Shown here: positions 8,326 to 14,527 of the stretch, piece after piece
How positions within the stretch are numbered: the first letter of the stretch is position 1
Layout of the letters: every line of letters starts with the position of its first letter
Origin: CALZJC01 sp041574955
GTDB lineage: Bacteria; Acidobacteriota; Thermoanaerobaculia; Multivoradales; JAHEKO01
Length of the DNA: 22,095 bases
Assembly: GCA_041574955.1 (NCBI GenBank)
Contig: JBFGNS010000072.1
Span: 1 to 22,095, forward strand
Reading direction: 5' to 3'
Notes under the pieces: model-generated
The model's input: only the letters and a program-made list of their open reading frames with translations
The model's database searches: none
Told to the model about the DNA's origin: nothing
Made by a program: the position numbers and the translations under genes

Positions 8326-8531
8326 GGTCCCGTTCTCCTTCGAGTCCAGGGTCCGGCGGCGAGGCGGGTCGGCTCCAATCGACTGACTTCACGACCGAAC
8401 GCCGCTTCACCCGACCGCCCCCGCCCTATCTCCTGCGTGGAGTTGCAGAGACGTTACTCTCGTCGAGCCGGCGCGCGAGCCACCCGAAAGGGGGGGCTCT
8501 CTACGCGGTGGTGTGCGTCTGCGGGGCGCCG

Positions 8532-8540
8532 TGCTAGCGT
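8532..8540 (+). promoter_or_regulatory. Extended -10 box TGCTAGCGT
   Basis: TG-C-TAGCGT ends 14 nt before the ATG at 8555, giving a leader of about 7 nt if transcription starts in the usual place. No -35 box is apparent; the extended TG may compensate. Related TGCTA boxes precede the CBS gene and the glyoxalase-like gene. Confidence 0.4.
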
Positions 8541-8554
8541 CCCGGCGATCGCCC

Positions 8555-8956
8555 ATGACCCCCCAGGTCGAATCCCACCACTGCGCCAACTGCTCGGCCC
8601 CGCTGGCCACCGAGCTGGGGCAGGTGGAGACGTTCTGCGACTACTGCGACTCGTGGCTCAAGGTCATCCCCGGGGAGGACGAGCTGGCGGTGGTGCGGAC
8701 CCGCGAGGAGATGAAGTACCGCGAGCGGGTCGCGGTGCAGAAGGCGATCCTCAGGCAGAAGCTCGAGCACGAGGAGGCCGAGCGCTGGCGGCAGACGGCG
8801 GCCAGGGTGGCGATCGCGGCGGTGCCGCTGGTCGGCCGGGCGGCCGGGCGCGGGCTGTTCAACGCGGCGCTCAAGCGGGGCGGCGGCTGCGTCGGGTGCG
8901 GCTGCCTCGTTCCCGTGGCCCTGCTGCTGGCCGCGCTGGGTCTGCTGCTCGCCTGA
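8555..8956 (+). CDS. Small zinc-ribbon protein with C-terminal membrane anchor
   Basis: The product has 133 residues. The N-terminus carries a four-Cys ribbon (Cys10, Cys13, Cys28, Cys31: HHCANCSAPL and FCDYCDSWL). A charged, probably helical middle follows (EEMKYRERVAVQKAI through EEAERWRQ, about 50-85). After a Cys/Gly-rich turn (GGGCVGCGCL), the end is a hydrophobic tail that could anchor it in the membrane. The family is not one I can name, and the function is unknown. ATG 8555 was chosen over an in-frame start at 8513 because the ribbon follows it closely and the -10-like box lies between the two starts. It diverges from the astacin gene across a 229-nt gap. Confidence 0.7.
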   Translation: MTPQVESHHCANCSAPLATELGQVETFCDYCDSWLKVIPGEDELAVVRTREEMKYRERVAVQKAILRQKLEHEEAERWRQTAARVAIAAVPLVGRAAGRGLFNAALKRGGGCVGCGCLVPVALLLAALGLLLA

Positions 8957-8974
8957 GCCGGGGCCTCGGCTCAG
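8953..8974. terminator. Two-way hairpin that contains the stop codons of both flanking frames
   Basis: An 8-bp perfect stem (CTGAGCCG at 8953-8960 with CGGCTCAG at 8967-8974) closes a 6-nt loop. The left arm holds the TGA of the forward zinc-ribbon gene (8954-8956), and the right arm, read in reverse, holds the TGA of the minus-strand gene tail (8973-8971). Confidence 0.5.
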
Positions 8975-9192
8975 CCGCGCGCCGGCGCGCCGGCCGGCCG
9001 TGCCGCCTCGCGCATGCGCAGGCGGTGCCAGCCGACGTCCCGGATGGCGCAAAAGGTGCGCTCGAGCAGCAGGCGCTCGACCAGCGGCGAGAGGAAGAGC
9101 AGCCAGCGCACGGCGGGCCGCGCCAGAACCCCCGGAACGTCCAGCGCACGAAGCGGCCGGGCTGCTGCTCGACCAGGCCGCGCCGCTCCTGG
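8971..9192 (-). pseudogene. Frameshifted 3' tail of an unidentified gene
   Basis: In the 239-nt gap, the minus strand reads protein-like in two frames that join at a run of five G (plus-strand C at 9129-9133). The upstream frame gives LVEQQPGRFVRWTFRG. The downstream frame gives VLARPAVRWLLFLSPLVERL, then LLERTFCAIRDVGWHRLRM, ending at TGA 8973-8971. One extra G would make a single open frame. The upstream frame has a stop overlapping the end of the cupin gene and no convincing start codon. It is therefore a 5'-truncated remnant, with either a real frameshift or a sequencing slip. I do not recognise the family; the basic/hydrophobic mix suggests a membrane-associated enzyme tail. Confidence 0.4.
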
Positions 9193-9195
9193 CGA

Positions 9196-9930
9196 CTACT
9201 TCAGCTCGACCAGCACGGCCTTCATCGTCGCCTCGGTGAGGTTCTTCGGCCGGTGATTGCCGGCGGGGGCGAAGATGTGCTCGCCCGCCGCGAACTGCAT
9301 CTCCTGGCTGGAGCCGTCGGCCGCTTCGAACGCGAAGTGACCGTCGGAGAGCATCACCGCCACGTGGTCGGGATGGTGGTGCATCACCGACGCCTCGCCC
9401 GGACCGTAGGTGATCCGCACCACGCGCACCCGCTCGTTCTCGAACTCCACCTTGTAGTGAGCGGCGTCGACCACCGTGGGGTCGGCATCGCCCTCGTTCG
9501 CGGCCTCACCGCCGGCGGCTCCCGCCTTGATCTCGATCGACACCGCCTCGAACGGCTGGTCGCTGGTGCTGCGCGGCTGATGCGCTCCCGCCGCCACCCA
9601 CAGGTGGTCGCCGGCGGCGACCTCGACCGGCTGGGTCGAGCCGTCGGGTAGCGTGAACTCGGCGGTCAGCGGCGTCAGCATCACCGTCACGTGGTCGGGA
9701 TGGTGGTGCATCACCGACGCCTCGCCCGGACCGTAGGTGATCCGCACCACCCGCATCCGCTCGTTCTCGAACTCCACCTTGTAGTGGACCGGGTCGACCA
9801 CGGTGGCGTCCTGCACCTGCTCGGCTGCCGGCTCCGCGGCGGCCGGTGCCTGTTCGCTCTCGGGCTGCGCGCAGCCCACGGCCGCTACAGCCAGCGCAAG
9901 CGACAGGACCTTCTTCCAGTCTGACAGCAT
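9196..9930 (-). CDS. Double-cupin lipoprotein
   Basis: The product has 244 residues. The start at 9930 is set by GGGGAGG (9942-9936), 5 nt upstream; the frame is open further back, but without good starts. Residues 1-20 form a lipoprotein-type leader (LALAVAAVGC, predicted lipid-bearing Cys20; the lipobox is slightly atypical), followed by an Ala/Glu/Gln-rich linker. Two cupin domains follow, each with a metal-site motif: HHHPDH at 75-80 with His117, and HHHPDH at 184-189 with His226. Residues 44-86 and 153-195 are almost identical, while the rest of each domain has diverged. Cupins of this kind may bind metals or small molecules, or be enzymes; no substrate can be assigned. It diverges from the PrcB-like gene. 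Confidence 0.85.
   Translation of the reverse strand: MLSDWKKVLSLALAVAAVGCAQPESEQAPAAAEPAAEQVQDATVVDPVHYKVEFENERMRVVRITYGPGEASVMHHHPDHVTVMLTPLTAEFTLPDGSTQPVEVAAGDHLWVAAGAHQPRSTSDQPFEAVSIEIKAGAAGGEAANEGDADPTVVDAAHYKVEFENERVRVVRITYGPGEASVMHHHPDHVAVMLSDGHFAFEAADGSSQEMQFAAGEHIFAPAGNHRPKNLTEATMKAVLVELK
9350..9806 (-). repeat. Direct repeat within the double-cupin gene
   Basis: The segments near 9350-9479 and 9677-9806 are direct repeats 327 bp (109 codons) apart. The 63 bases 9361-9423 and 9688-9750 are identical, and the flanking 3' part has only a few mismatches. The remaining halves of the two domains differ strongly, so the copies are mosaic. Confidence 0.9.
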
Positions 9931-9973
9931 TTCGACCTCCCCCTGTTGGTGGAAACTGCGGCTGGAGTCGCGG

Positions 9974-9979
9974 AGACTA
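9974..9979 (-). promoter_or_regulatory. Possible -10 box TAGTCT for the cupin gene
   Basis: On the minus strand, TAGTCT (9979-9974) lies about 43 nt before the ATG, and TTGTGC (10003-9998) lies 18 nt upstream of it as a poor -35. This is weak evidence. The rest of the 240-nt divergent gap holds a GGCCCG/CGGGCC hairpin (10004-10022) and no gene. Confidence 0.25.
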
Positions 9980-10170
9980 GCCGGTTTGCCGCCGGCTGCA
10001 CAAGGCCCGCTCGCCTCGGGCCGGGTTCCCCCGAGCCACCGAGCCGGCGCGGCAGGGGGCCGCAGCGGCCGGGGGGGGACTTCCCCTGGCATTCCGCATG
10101 CATCATGCTCGGGGCGGAGCTCCCCGGCATGGCGCCGTTCGCACGGGAGCTACCGGAGGTTCGAAAGACC

Positions 10171-10650
10171 ATGCGCAGCTTCATCGCGCCTCTCGTGATG
10201 TCCTTCCTGCTGGCGGCCTGCACCAGCGAGACGCCGACCTCGGACCAGCCGGAGGTCCGGCTGGATCTGACCACCGTCGTCCAGAACTCCCAGTCCGGCT
10301 ACGACCTGCCGACGCGCGCGGTCATCCGCACTACGAGCGACTGGAGCCAGGCCTGGCAGACGCTCCACCGCGGGCTCAACCCCGGGCCGCCGATCCCGGC
10401 GGTCGACTTCGACCGCGAGATGCTGGTGCTGGCGGCGGCCGGCGAGCGCAGCGACGGCTGCTACTCGATCGAGGTCACGCGGGCGACCTTGAAAGGGGAC
10501 GGCTCGCTCGAGTTCGAGGTGACGGAGACGGTCCCGGGACCGGCCTGCATCTGCACCCAGGCCGTCACCCAGCCGGCCCACGTCGCGCGGCTGTCGCGCG
10601 TCGGCGGCGCGCCGCGCTTCCTCCAGCTGCAGCGCGTCGCGGTCTGCTGA
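10171..10650 (+). CDS. PrcB-like C-terminal-domain lipoprotein
   Basis: The product has 159 residues. The leader MRSFIAPLVMSFLLAAC carries a perfect lipobox LAAC, so the mature protein should be lipidated at Cys17. The body matches the pattern of the PrcB C-terminal domain family: an SDWSQAWQTLH segment, PAVDFDREMLVLAAAGERSDGCYSI, then VTETVPGPACICTQAVTQP. In Treponema, PrcB is a lipoprotein partner of the dentilisin protease complex, but most family members are isolated lipoproteins of unknown role. No partner protease lies next to this one. ATG 10171 follows GGAGG at 10155-10159 with a longish 11-nt spacing. It converges on the VWA-type gene. Confidence 0.75.
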   Translation: MRSFIAPLVMSFLLAACTSETPTSDQPEVRLDLTTVVQNSQSGYDLPTRAVIRTTSDWSQAWQTLHRGLNPGPPIPAVDFDREMLVLAAAGERSDGCYSIEVTRATLKGDGSLEFEVTETVPGPACICTQAVTQPAHVARLSRVGGAPRFLQLQRVAVC

Positions 10651-10661
10651 GCACCCTGGCA

Positions 10662-10707
10662 ACCGGCCGGCGCGCGCTGGCGTAGCTCAGCGCGTCGGCC
10701 GGCCGGT
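10662..10707. terminator. Long GC hairpin between convergent PrcB-like and VWA-type genes
   Basis: The left arm (10662-10679, ACCGGCCGGCGCGCGCTG) pairs with the right arm (10688-10707) with small bulges around a loop of about 8 nt. It fills the gap between the two stop codons and ends at the VWA-type TGA. Direction-neutral; no U tract. Confidence 0.45.
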
Positions 10708-12455
10708 CAGGAGGCTTCTTCCGCGTCCGGGGCGATCTCGATCGAGGTCGAGACGTACGAGGTCTCGCGGCTCGCCTGGTCGCGCACCGCCACCGCCAGG
10801 ACGTAGCGCCCGGGCGGCAGCTCGAGGCTCAGGACCAGATCGATCACCGGGTCGTCCTCGACGCTGGGCTGCCGAACCTCCCAACTCGTGCCGGTACGGA
10901 CGACGCGCGGGCGCTCCGGGGTCTTGGCCGCGACGTCGACCTCGACGCCGGCCAGCGGGCCGCCGTCGCCGGGCAGAAAGGTGAGCCGGTCGGCGGGAAC
11001 GAGCACGTGGAGCGGCACGACGTAGCGCCCGCCTTCCGTCTTGCGCATGGCGCCCGCTCCCAGCCGGGCGTCGAGCGGGTTCTCACCGACGCCCAGGTAG
11101 AGCGAGCTGAGCAGCCGGTCGGCCAGCTCCTCCTCCGCCCCCTTGTCGCGGTACGCCAGGCGGTGCCGAACCCTCAGCCGGGGCCTGCTCGGGACCCGGA
11201 CCTCGATGTAGTGCCCGCGCCGGTCGCCGCCGTGCGGCGGCGTGTAGGCCAGCGAGTAGTAGCTGGTCATGTCCTCGGCGATGCGCGTCAGGTCCTCCCC
11301 GAACCGGTTGCGGTTGAACACCGTCCTGCCGCCGGTCTCCTCGGCGAGCAGCGCCATGCCGCTGCGCTCGCCCTGCCGGAGGGCAGCGGCGACCTGCCCG
11401 CTGTTGAACCGGAAGTCGGCACCGCGGCGGTCGGCCGAGCCGAGCCCGCCGGTGGTCAGCCCCGAGGGCTGCAGCGCGTAGAAGGTCACCCGGTTGGCGT
11501 TGGCGCCGCGCGTCATCTCCTCGAACTGCATGCTGAGCGCCTCGGGCAGGCGGAAGGCGGACGGCTCCGCTCGTCCCGGGCAGATCGCCTGCACCATCTC
11601 CACCAGGTCGTTGCCCGGGGCGGTCTCGAGCGCGTCGGAGAGATAGAGCAGGATCTTGACGCCGTCCAGGCCGCCCAGGAAAGAGGCCACGGTCTCGAGG
11701 CTGCGCAGCGTGACGTCGATCCGCTGCGCGGCTATAGAGCCGTAGGCCTGGATCTCGAAGCGCGACCGAATGAAGAACCGGTCGCAGGGATCTCCCACCC
11801 GGGCACCCAGGTTGACAACCTCCTCCCAGATCTGCTGCAGGCGGCTGACCGACAGCCGCTTCTCCTGCGCGGCCAGGTTGCCGGCGTTGCCCGAGCGGGC
11901 GATCCGGTCGAGCGCCGCCTCGAGCTCGCGCCGGTCCGAGCCGAAGCCGGCCTCGGTGTAGAGGCCCTCCTCCTGGCGCAGGATCAGAACACGCTCGGGC
12001 ACCACCTCGGGCGAGTCGAGAAACGCCCGCAGGTCCTGGATCAGCCGGTTGCGGCTGCTCACCGACAGCTGGCTCTGGTCGAAGTAGAGCACGAGATGGG
12101 CCGGCGACGGGGCCGCCTCGGCCCGTGGCCGCGGCGCGGCGGACGTCCCGACCGCCTCGGCCTCGGGCGGCGTCGCGGCGAGCTCGAGCCGCTCGCTGCC
12201 GATCTCCGAGAAGTGGGTGATCTCGACCGGTTTGCCGTCCTCACGCACCTCGAAGTCAGCGGCGGTCAGCCCGGGCACCGGGTTGCCGTCGGCATCGGTC
12301 ACCCAGGCCTCGACGTTGACCAGCCGGACATCGACCACCTCGCCGAACCGCCCGCTCGCCGGCTCCTGCGCACCCGCCCACGGGCCGGCGGCCGCCGCCA
12401 ACAGTGCCGCCGCGACGGCGCTCGATGTCTTCCAGAATCCGATCTTCGATCCCAT
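10707..12455 (-). CDS. Secreted VWFA-related protein of the acidobacterial type
   Basis: The product has 582 residues. A signal peptide covers about residues 1-29 (cleavage near WAGA/QE). The order matches the 'VWFA-related Acidobacterial domain' family (TIGR03436): an N-terminal strand region VVDVRLVNVEAWVTDADGNP with PGLTAADFEVREDGKPVEI, a VWA-like core starting at LVLYFDQSQLS (about 121), and the later conserved ETGGRTVFNRN and YYSLAYTPP segments. A beta-rich C-terminal extension follows. The MIDAS motif is degenerate (DQSQL instead of DxSxS), so metal binding through it is doubtful. The role is unknown, probably envelope protein interaction. The start is supported by GGAG 8 nt upstream. 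The TPR gene lies upstream on the same strand, but a 212-nt gap with its own -10-like box separates them. Confidence 0.85.
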   Translation of the reverse strand: MGSKIGFWKTSSAVAAALLAAAAGPWAGAQEPASGRFGEVVDVRLVNVEAWVTDADGNPVPGLTAADFEVREDGKPVEITHFSEIGSERLELAATPPEAEAVGTSAAPRPRAEAAPSPAHLVLYFDQSQLSVSSRNRLIQDLRAFLDSPEVVPERVLILRQEEGLYTEAGFGSDRRELEAALDRIARSGNAGNLAAQEKRLSVSRLQQIWEEVVNLGARVGDPCDRFFIRSRFEIQAYGSIAAQRIDVTLRSLETVASFLGGLDGVKILLYLSDALETAPGNDLVEMVQAICPGRAEPSAFRLPEALSMQFEEMTRGANANRVTFYALQPSGLTTGGLGSADRRGADFRFNSGQVAAALRQGERSGMALLAEETGGRTVFNRNRFGEDLTRIAEDMTSYYSLAYTPPHGGDRRGHYIEVRVPSRPRLRVRHRLAYRDKGAEEELADRLLSSLYLGVGENPLDARLGAGAMRKTEGGRYVVPLHVLVPADRLTFLPGDGGPLAGVEVDVAAKTPERPRVVRTGTSWEVRQPSVEDDPVIDLVLSLELPPGRYVLAVAVRDQASRETSYVSTSIEIAPDAEEAS

Positions 12456-12480
12456 GCGTCACTCTCCTCGCCTGCCGGTG

Positions 12481-12486
12481 ATGGTA
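12481..12486 (-). promoter_or_regulatory. -10-like box TACCAT upstream of the VWA-type gene
   Basis: On the minus strand, TACCAT (12486-12481) lies 25 nt before the ATG. The identical hexamer precedes the zinc-finger gene at 17108-17113. No clear -35 box is present. Apart from this and the hairpin at 12634-12653, I see nothing in the gap 12456-12667. Confidence 0.4.
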
Positions 12487-12633
12487 CCGGTTCTCGAGCC
12501 ACGGCCGCGGGGCGCGGCGCACCATCGGCTCACTGCCGACCCTCCGGAAGCAAGGTCCCTGCCATCAGTGCGGAGCGAGGGGACCCCGAACGAGCGGGAT
12601 CCCCCGGCCCTGCTCGAACCACTCGAGCTCGCC

Positions 12634-12653
12634 GGCGGCCGCTGCCGGCCGCC
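12634..12653 (-). terminator. Hairpin downstream of the TPR gene
   Basis: GGCGGCC (12634-12640) pairs with GGCCGCC (12647-12653) around a 6-nt loop, beginning 14 nt after the TPR stop codon on the minus strand. It supports separate transcription of the TPR and VWA-type genes. No U tract is present. Confidence 0.4.
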
Positions 12654-12667
12654 AACCGGCCCCGGCT

Positions 12668-14374
12668 CTAGGTCGCCTTTCTCCTCGCCTCGAGGAACCG
12701 CTGCGCCTGCTGGATCTCGGCATGCCGGCCCGTGGGCTGCGGGCAGACCTCGGCGAGCTGCCGGTAGAACGACTCGGCGAGCGCCAGCTCCCCCGCCCGC
12801 TCGGCGGCCCCGGCCGCGCCCGACAGGCTGTTGAAGCGGTTGGGAGACCGCTCGAGGGCGACCTCGTAGGCGGCGACCGCCTCGCGCTGCCGGCCGGCGG
12901 CGGCCAGCAGGTCGCCGTACAGCTCGTTCGCCGGCAGGACCTCGCCCGGGGTCACCGGGTTCTTCTCGGTCGTCGACTCCATCTCGGCCGCCTTGCGGGC
13001 CAACTCGAGGGCGCCCTCGGTGTTGCCGGCCGCGTTCTCGATCCAGGCCTCGGCGGCGAGGCGCTGGATCGCCACCTGGAGGCCCCAGTCGTACGCCTGG
13101 CCGAGGCCGCGGGCTCGCTCCTCGAGCCGCGCCAGCTCGGCGACGGCGGCGCGCGCGTCGTCGAGCGCGCCGGTGTGCGCCGCGCCCAGCGCGAGGGCGA
13201 ACCAGGTGATCGCCTCGAGGTGTGGGTAGCGGTCCCAGGCCAGCTCGGCGGGGGTGCGCGGGCGAAGCGTCGCGGCCCGCTGCCAGTCGCGCCGCTCGAG
13301 CGCCAGCCTGGCGGGCACGGCGGCCAGGGCGTAGGCCGACACCGGGCTCTCGTAGTACGGCGGCTGGAGGGCGATCATCGCCGCCAGCACCGCCTCGGCG
13401 GCCACGTCGTCGGCGCGCTGCAGGTAGGCGTAGGCGAGATAGTCGAGAGCGTGCAGGTGGTGGTGCAAGACCTCGCCGGCCGGGGTGCGGCGCTCGGCGG
13501 CGCGGGCGGCGCGCACGTTGAACTCGATCGACTCGGGCCACAGACCCAGGCGGGTGAAGATGTGGCTGGTCATGTGGAGGGCGTGGGTGTTCTCCGGCGC
13601 CAGGGCGTCGTAGCGGCGGGCGATGTCGAGCGCGCGCCCGGCGAGCGGCGGGAAGTCGTAGGCGTGAATCGTGTAGTGGTGCGCTCCCGGGTGGTGGGGC
13701 ATCTGCTCGAGCAGGCCTTCCAGCATGCGGCCGGCCTCGAGCTGGTTGGCGTAGCTCTTGTCTTCGGCCGGCGCGGTTGCGAGCAGCCCGAGGGCGTGGA
13801 ACAGGGCCGCCTCGGGATCGTCCGGGTGGGCGGCGTGGACCGCCGACCAGCCGTCGCGGAAGCTGGCGACCCGCTCGCGCTCGCTGCGCTCCGCGCCCCG
13901 GTAGTAGGCGGCCAGGGCGTCGATCCAGGCGCGCTCGCGGTCGCTGGTGTGGGCCGCCTGGCGCGCCCGCGCCAGCAGCATCTCGCCCTCGGCGCGCTGC
14001 TCGGCCGACACGGTGTCGGGCCACAGCGGATGGACCCAGCTCATGGCGATGCCCCAGTAGGCCAGGGCACACTCGGGGTCGAGATGGCTGGCGGCGAGGA
14101 AGGCCGGCTCGGCGCGCTCGTAGTTCATGTGGTGGACGAGCGCCAGGCCGCGCTCGAGCTCGACCTGCGCCTCGGGGGCGCACGAGGTCGGGAACTGGAC
14201 CACGCCCAGGGGCTCGCCCTCGGCGCTCGTCACCGGCGTACCGACGCCGCCCGCGTGAGCGTGCGGACCGGGCGCCTCGGCGGCCGGGGCCGGCACGGCC
14301 GGGACCAGCAGCAGGGCCAGGGCGGCCCCGGCAGCGGACCGGCGAAGATCGTGGGGAGGGGTTCGTGAAATCAT
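12668..14374 (-). CDS. Secreted tetratricopeptide-repeat protein
   Basis: The product has 568 residues. The leader (about 1-32: RRSAAGAALALLLVPAVPAP, then AAEAPG) is a signal peptide, followed by a long alpha-helical repeat protein. TPR-like pairs are visible at ERGLALVHHMNYERAEPAFL with DPECALAYWGIAMSW, at AVLAAMIALQ, and in the last 120 residues (AVAAYEVALERSPNRFNSLS and following). A His-rich signature (HHPGAHHYTIHAYD, ALHMTSHIFTRLGLW, VLHHHLHALDY) recurs in this family of exported TPR proteins; the histidines might bind metal, but that is unproven. AAGGAG lies 9 nt before ATG 14374 and directly abuts an in-frame ATG at 14383, so 14374 is the likelier start. The role is unknown, perhaps scaffolding in the periplasm. 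Confidence 0.85.
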   Translation of the reverse strand: MISRTPPHDLRRSAAGAALALLLVPAVPAPAAEAPGPHAHAGGVGTPVTSAEGEPLGVVQFPTSCAPEAQVELERGLALVHHMNYERAEPAFLAASHLDPECALAYWGIAMSWVHPLWPDTVSAEQRAEGEMLLARARQAAHTSDRERAWIDALAAYYRGAERSERERVASFRDGWSAVHAAHPDDPEAALFHALGLLATAPAEDKSYANQLEAGRMLEGLLEQMPHHPGAHHYTIHAYDFPPLAGRALDIARRYDALAPENTHALHMTSHIFTRLGLWPESIEFNVRAARAAERRTPAGEVLHHHLHALDYLAYAYLQRADDVAAEAVLAAMIALQPPYYESPVSAYALAAVPARLALERRDWQRAATLRPRTPAELAWDRYPHLEAITWFALALGAAHTGALDDARAAVAELARLEERARGLGQAYDWGLQVAIQRLAAEAWIENAAGNTEGALELARKAAEMESTTEKNPVTPGEVLPANELYGDLLAAAGRQREAVAAYEVALERSPNRFNSLSGAAGAAERAGELALAESFYRQLAEVCPQPTGRHAEIQQAQRFLEARRKAT

Positions 14375-14401
14375 GGTCGTCATCTCCTTCCGAGCACAAG
14401 A

Positions 14402-14430
14402 GATTGAGACCATTCGAGCCCGCAAGTCAA
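14402..14430 (-). promoter_or_regulatory. Possible promoter of the TPR gene
   Basis: On the minus strand, TTGACT (14430-14425) is followed after 17 nt by TCAATC (14407-14402), about 27 nt before the ATG. The -35 is good and the -10 poor. The stretch is notably AT-richer than its surroundings. No comparable signal was found for the divergent glgB. Confidence 0.35.
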
Positions 14431-14527
14431 TCCGGAAAACACCTCAGGCCCGCGGCCGGTCGGCGACCGGATCGCGGGGCTGCGGTGGCATGACGGGGCC
14501 GTTCCAGTCGGCCCACTCCGGGGGCCG

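Noticed and set aside
8326..8410. Hidden signal peptide for the astacin through an upstream start
   Set aside because: The in-frame sequence upstream is hydrophilic and soon reaches a TGA; no start codon gives a hydrophobic leader.
6277..9651. A 1124-codon forward open frame
   Set aside because: It is antisense to the astacin and cupin genes, with no domain and no start signal; long open shadows are expected at this GC content.
12459..14399. A 646-codon minus-strand frame overlapping the TPR gene
   Set aside because: Arg/Pro/Gly-rich composition; the alternative frame has a signal peptide, TPR motifs and a placed Shine-Dalgarno.
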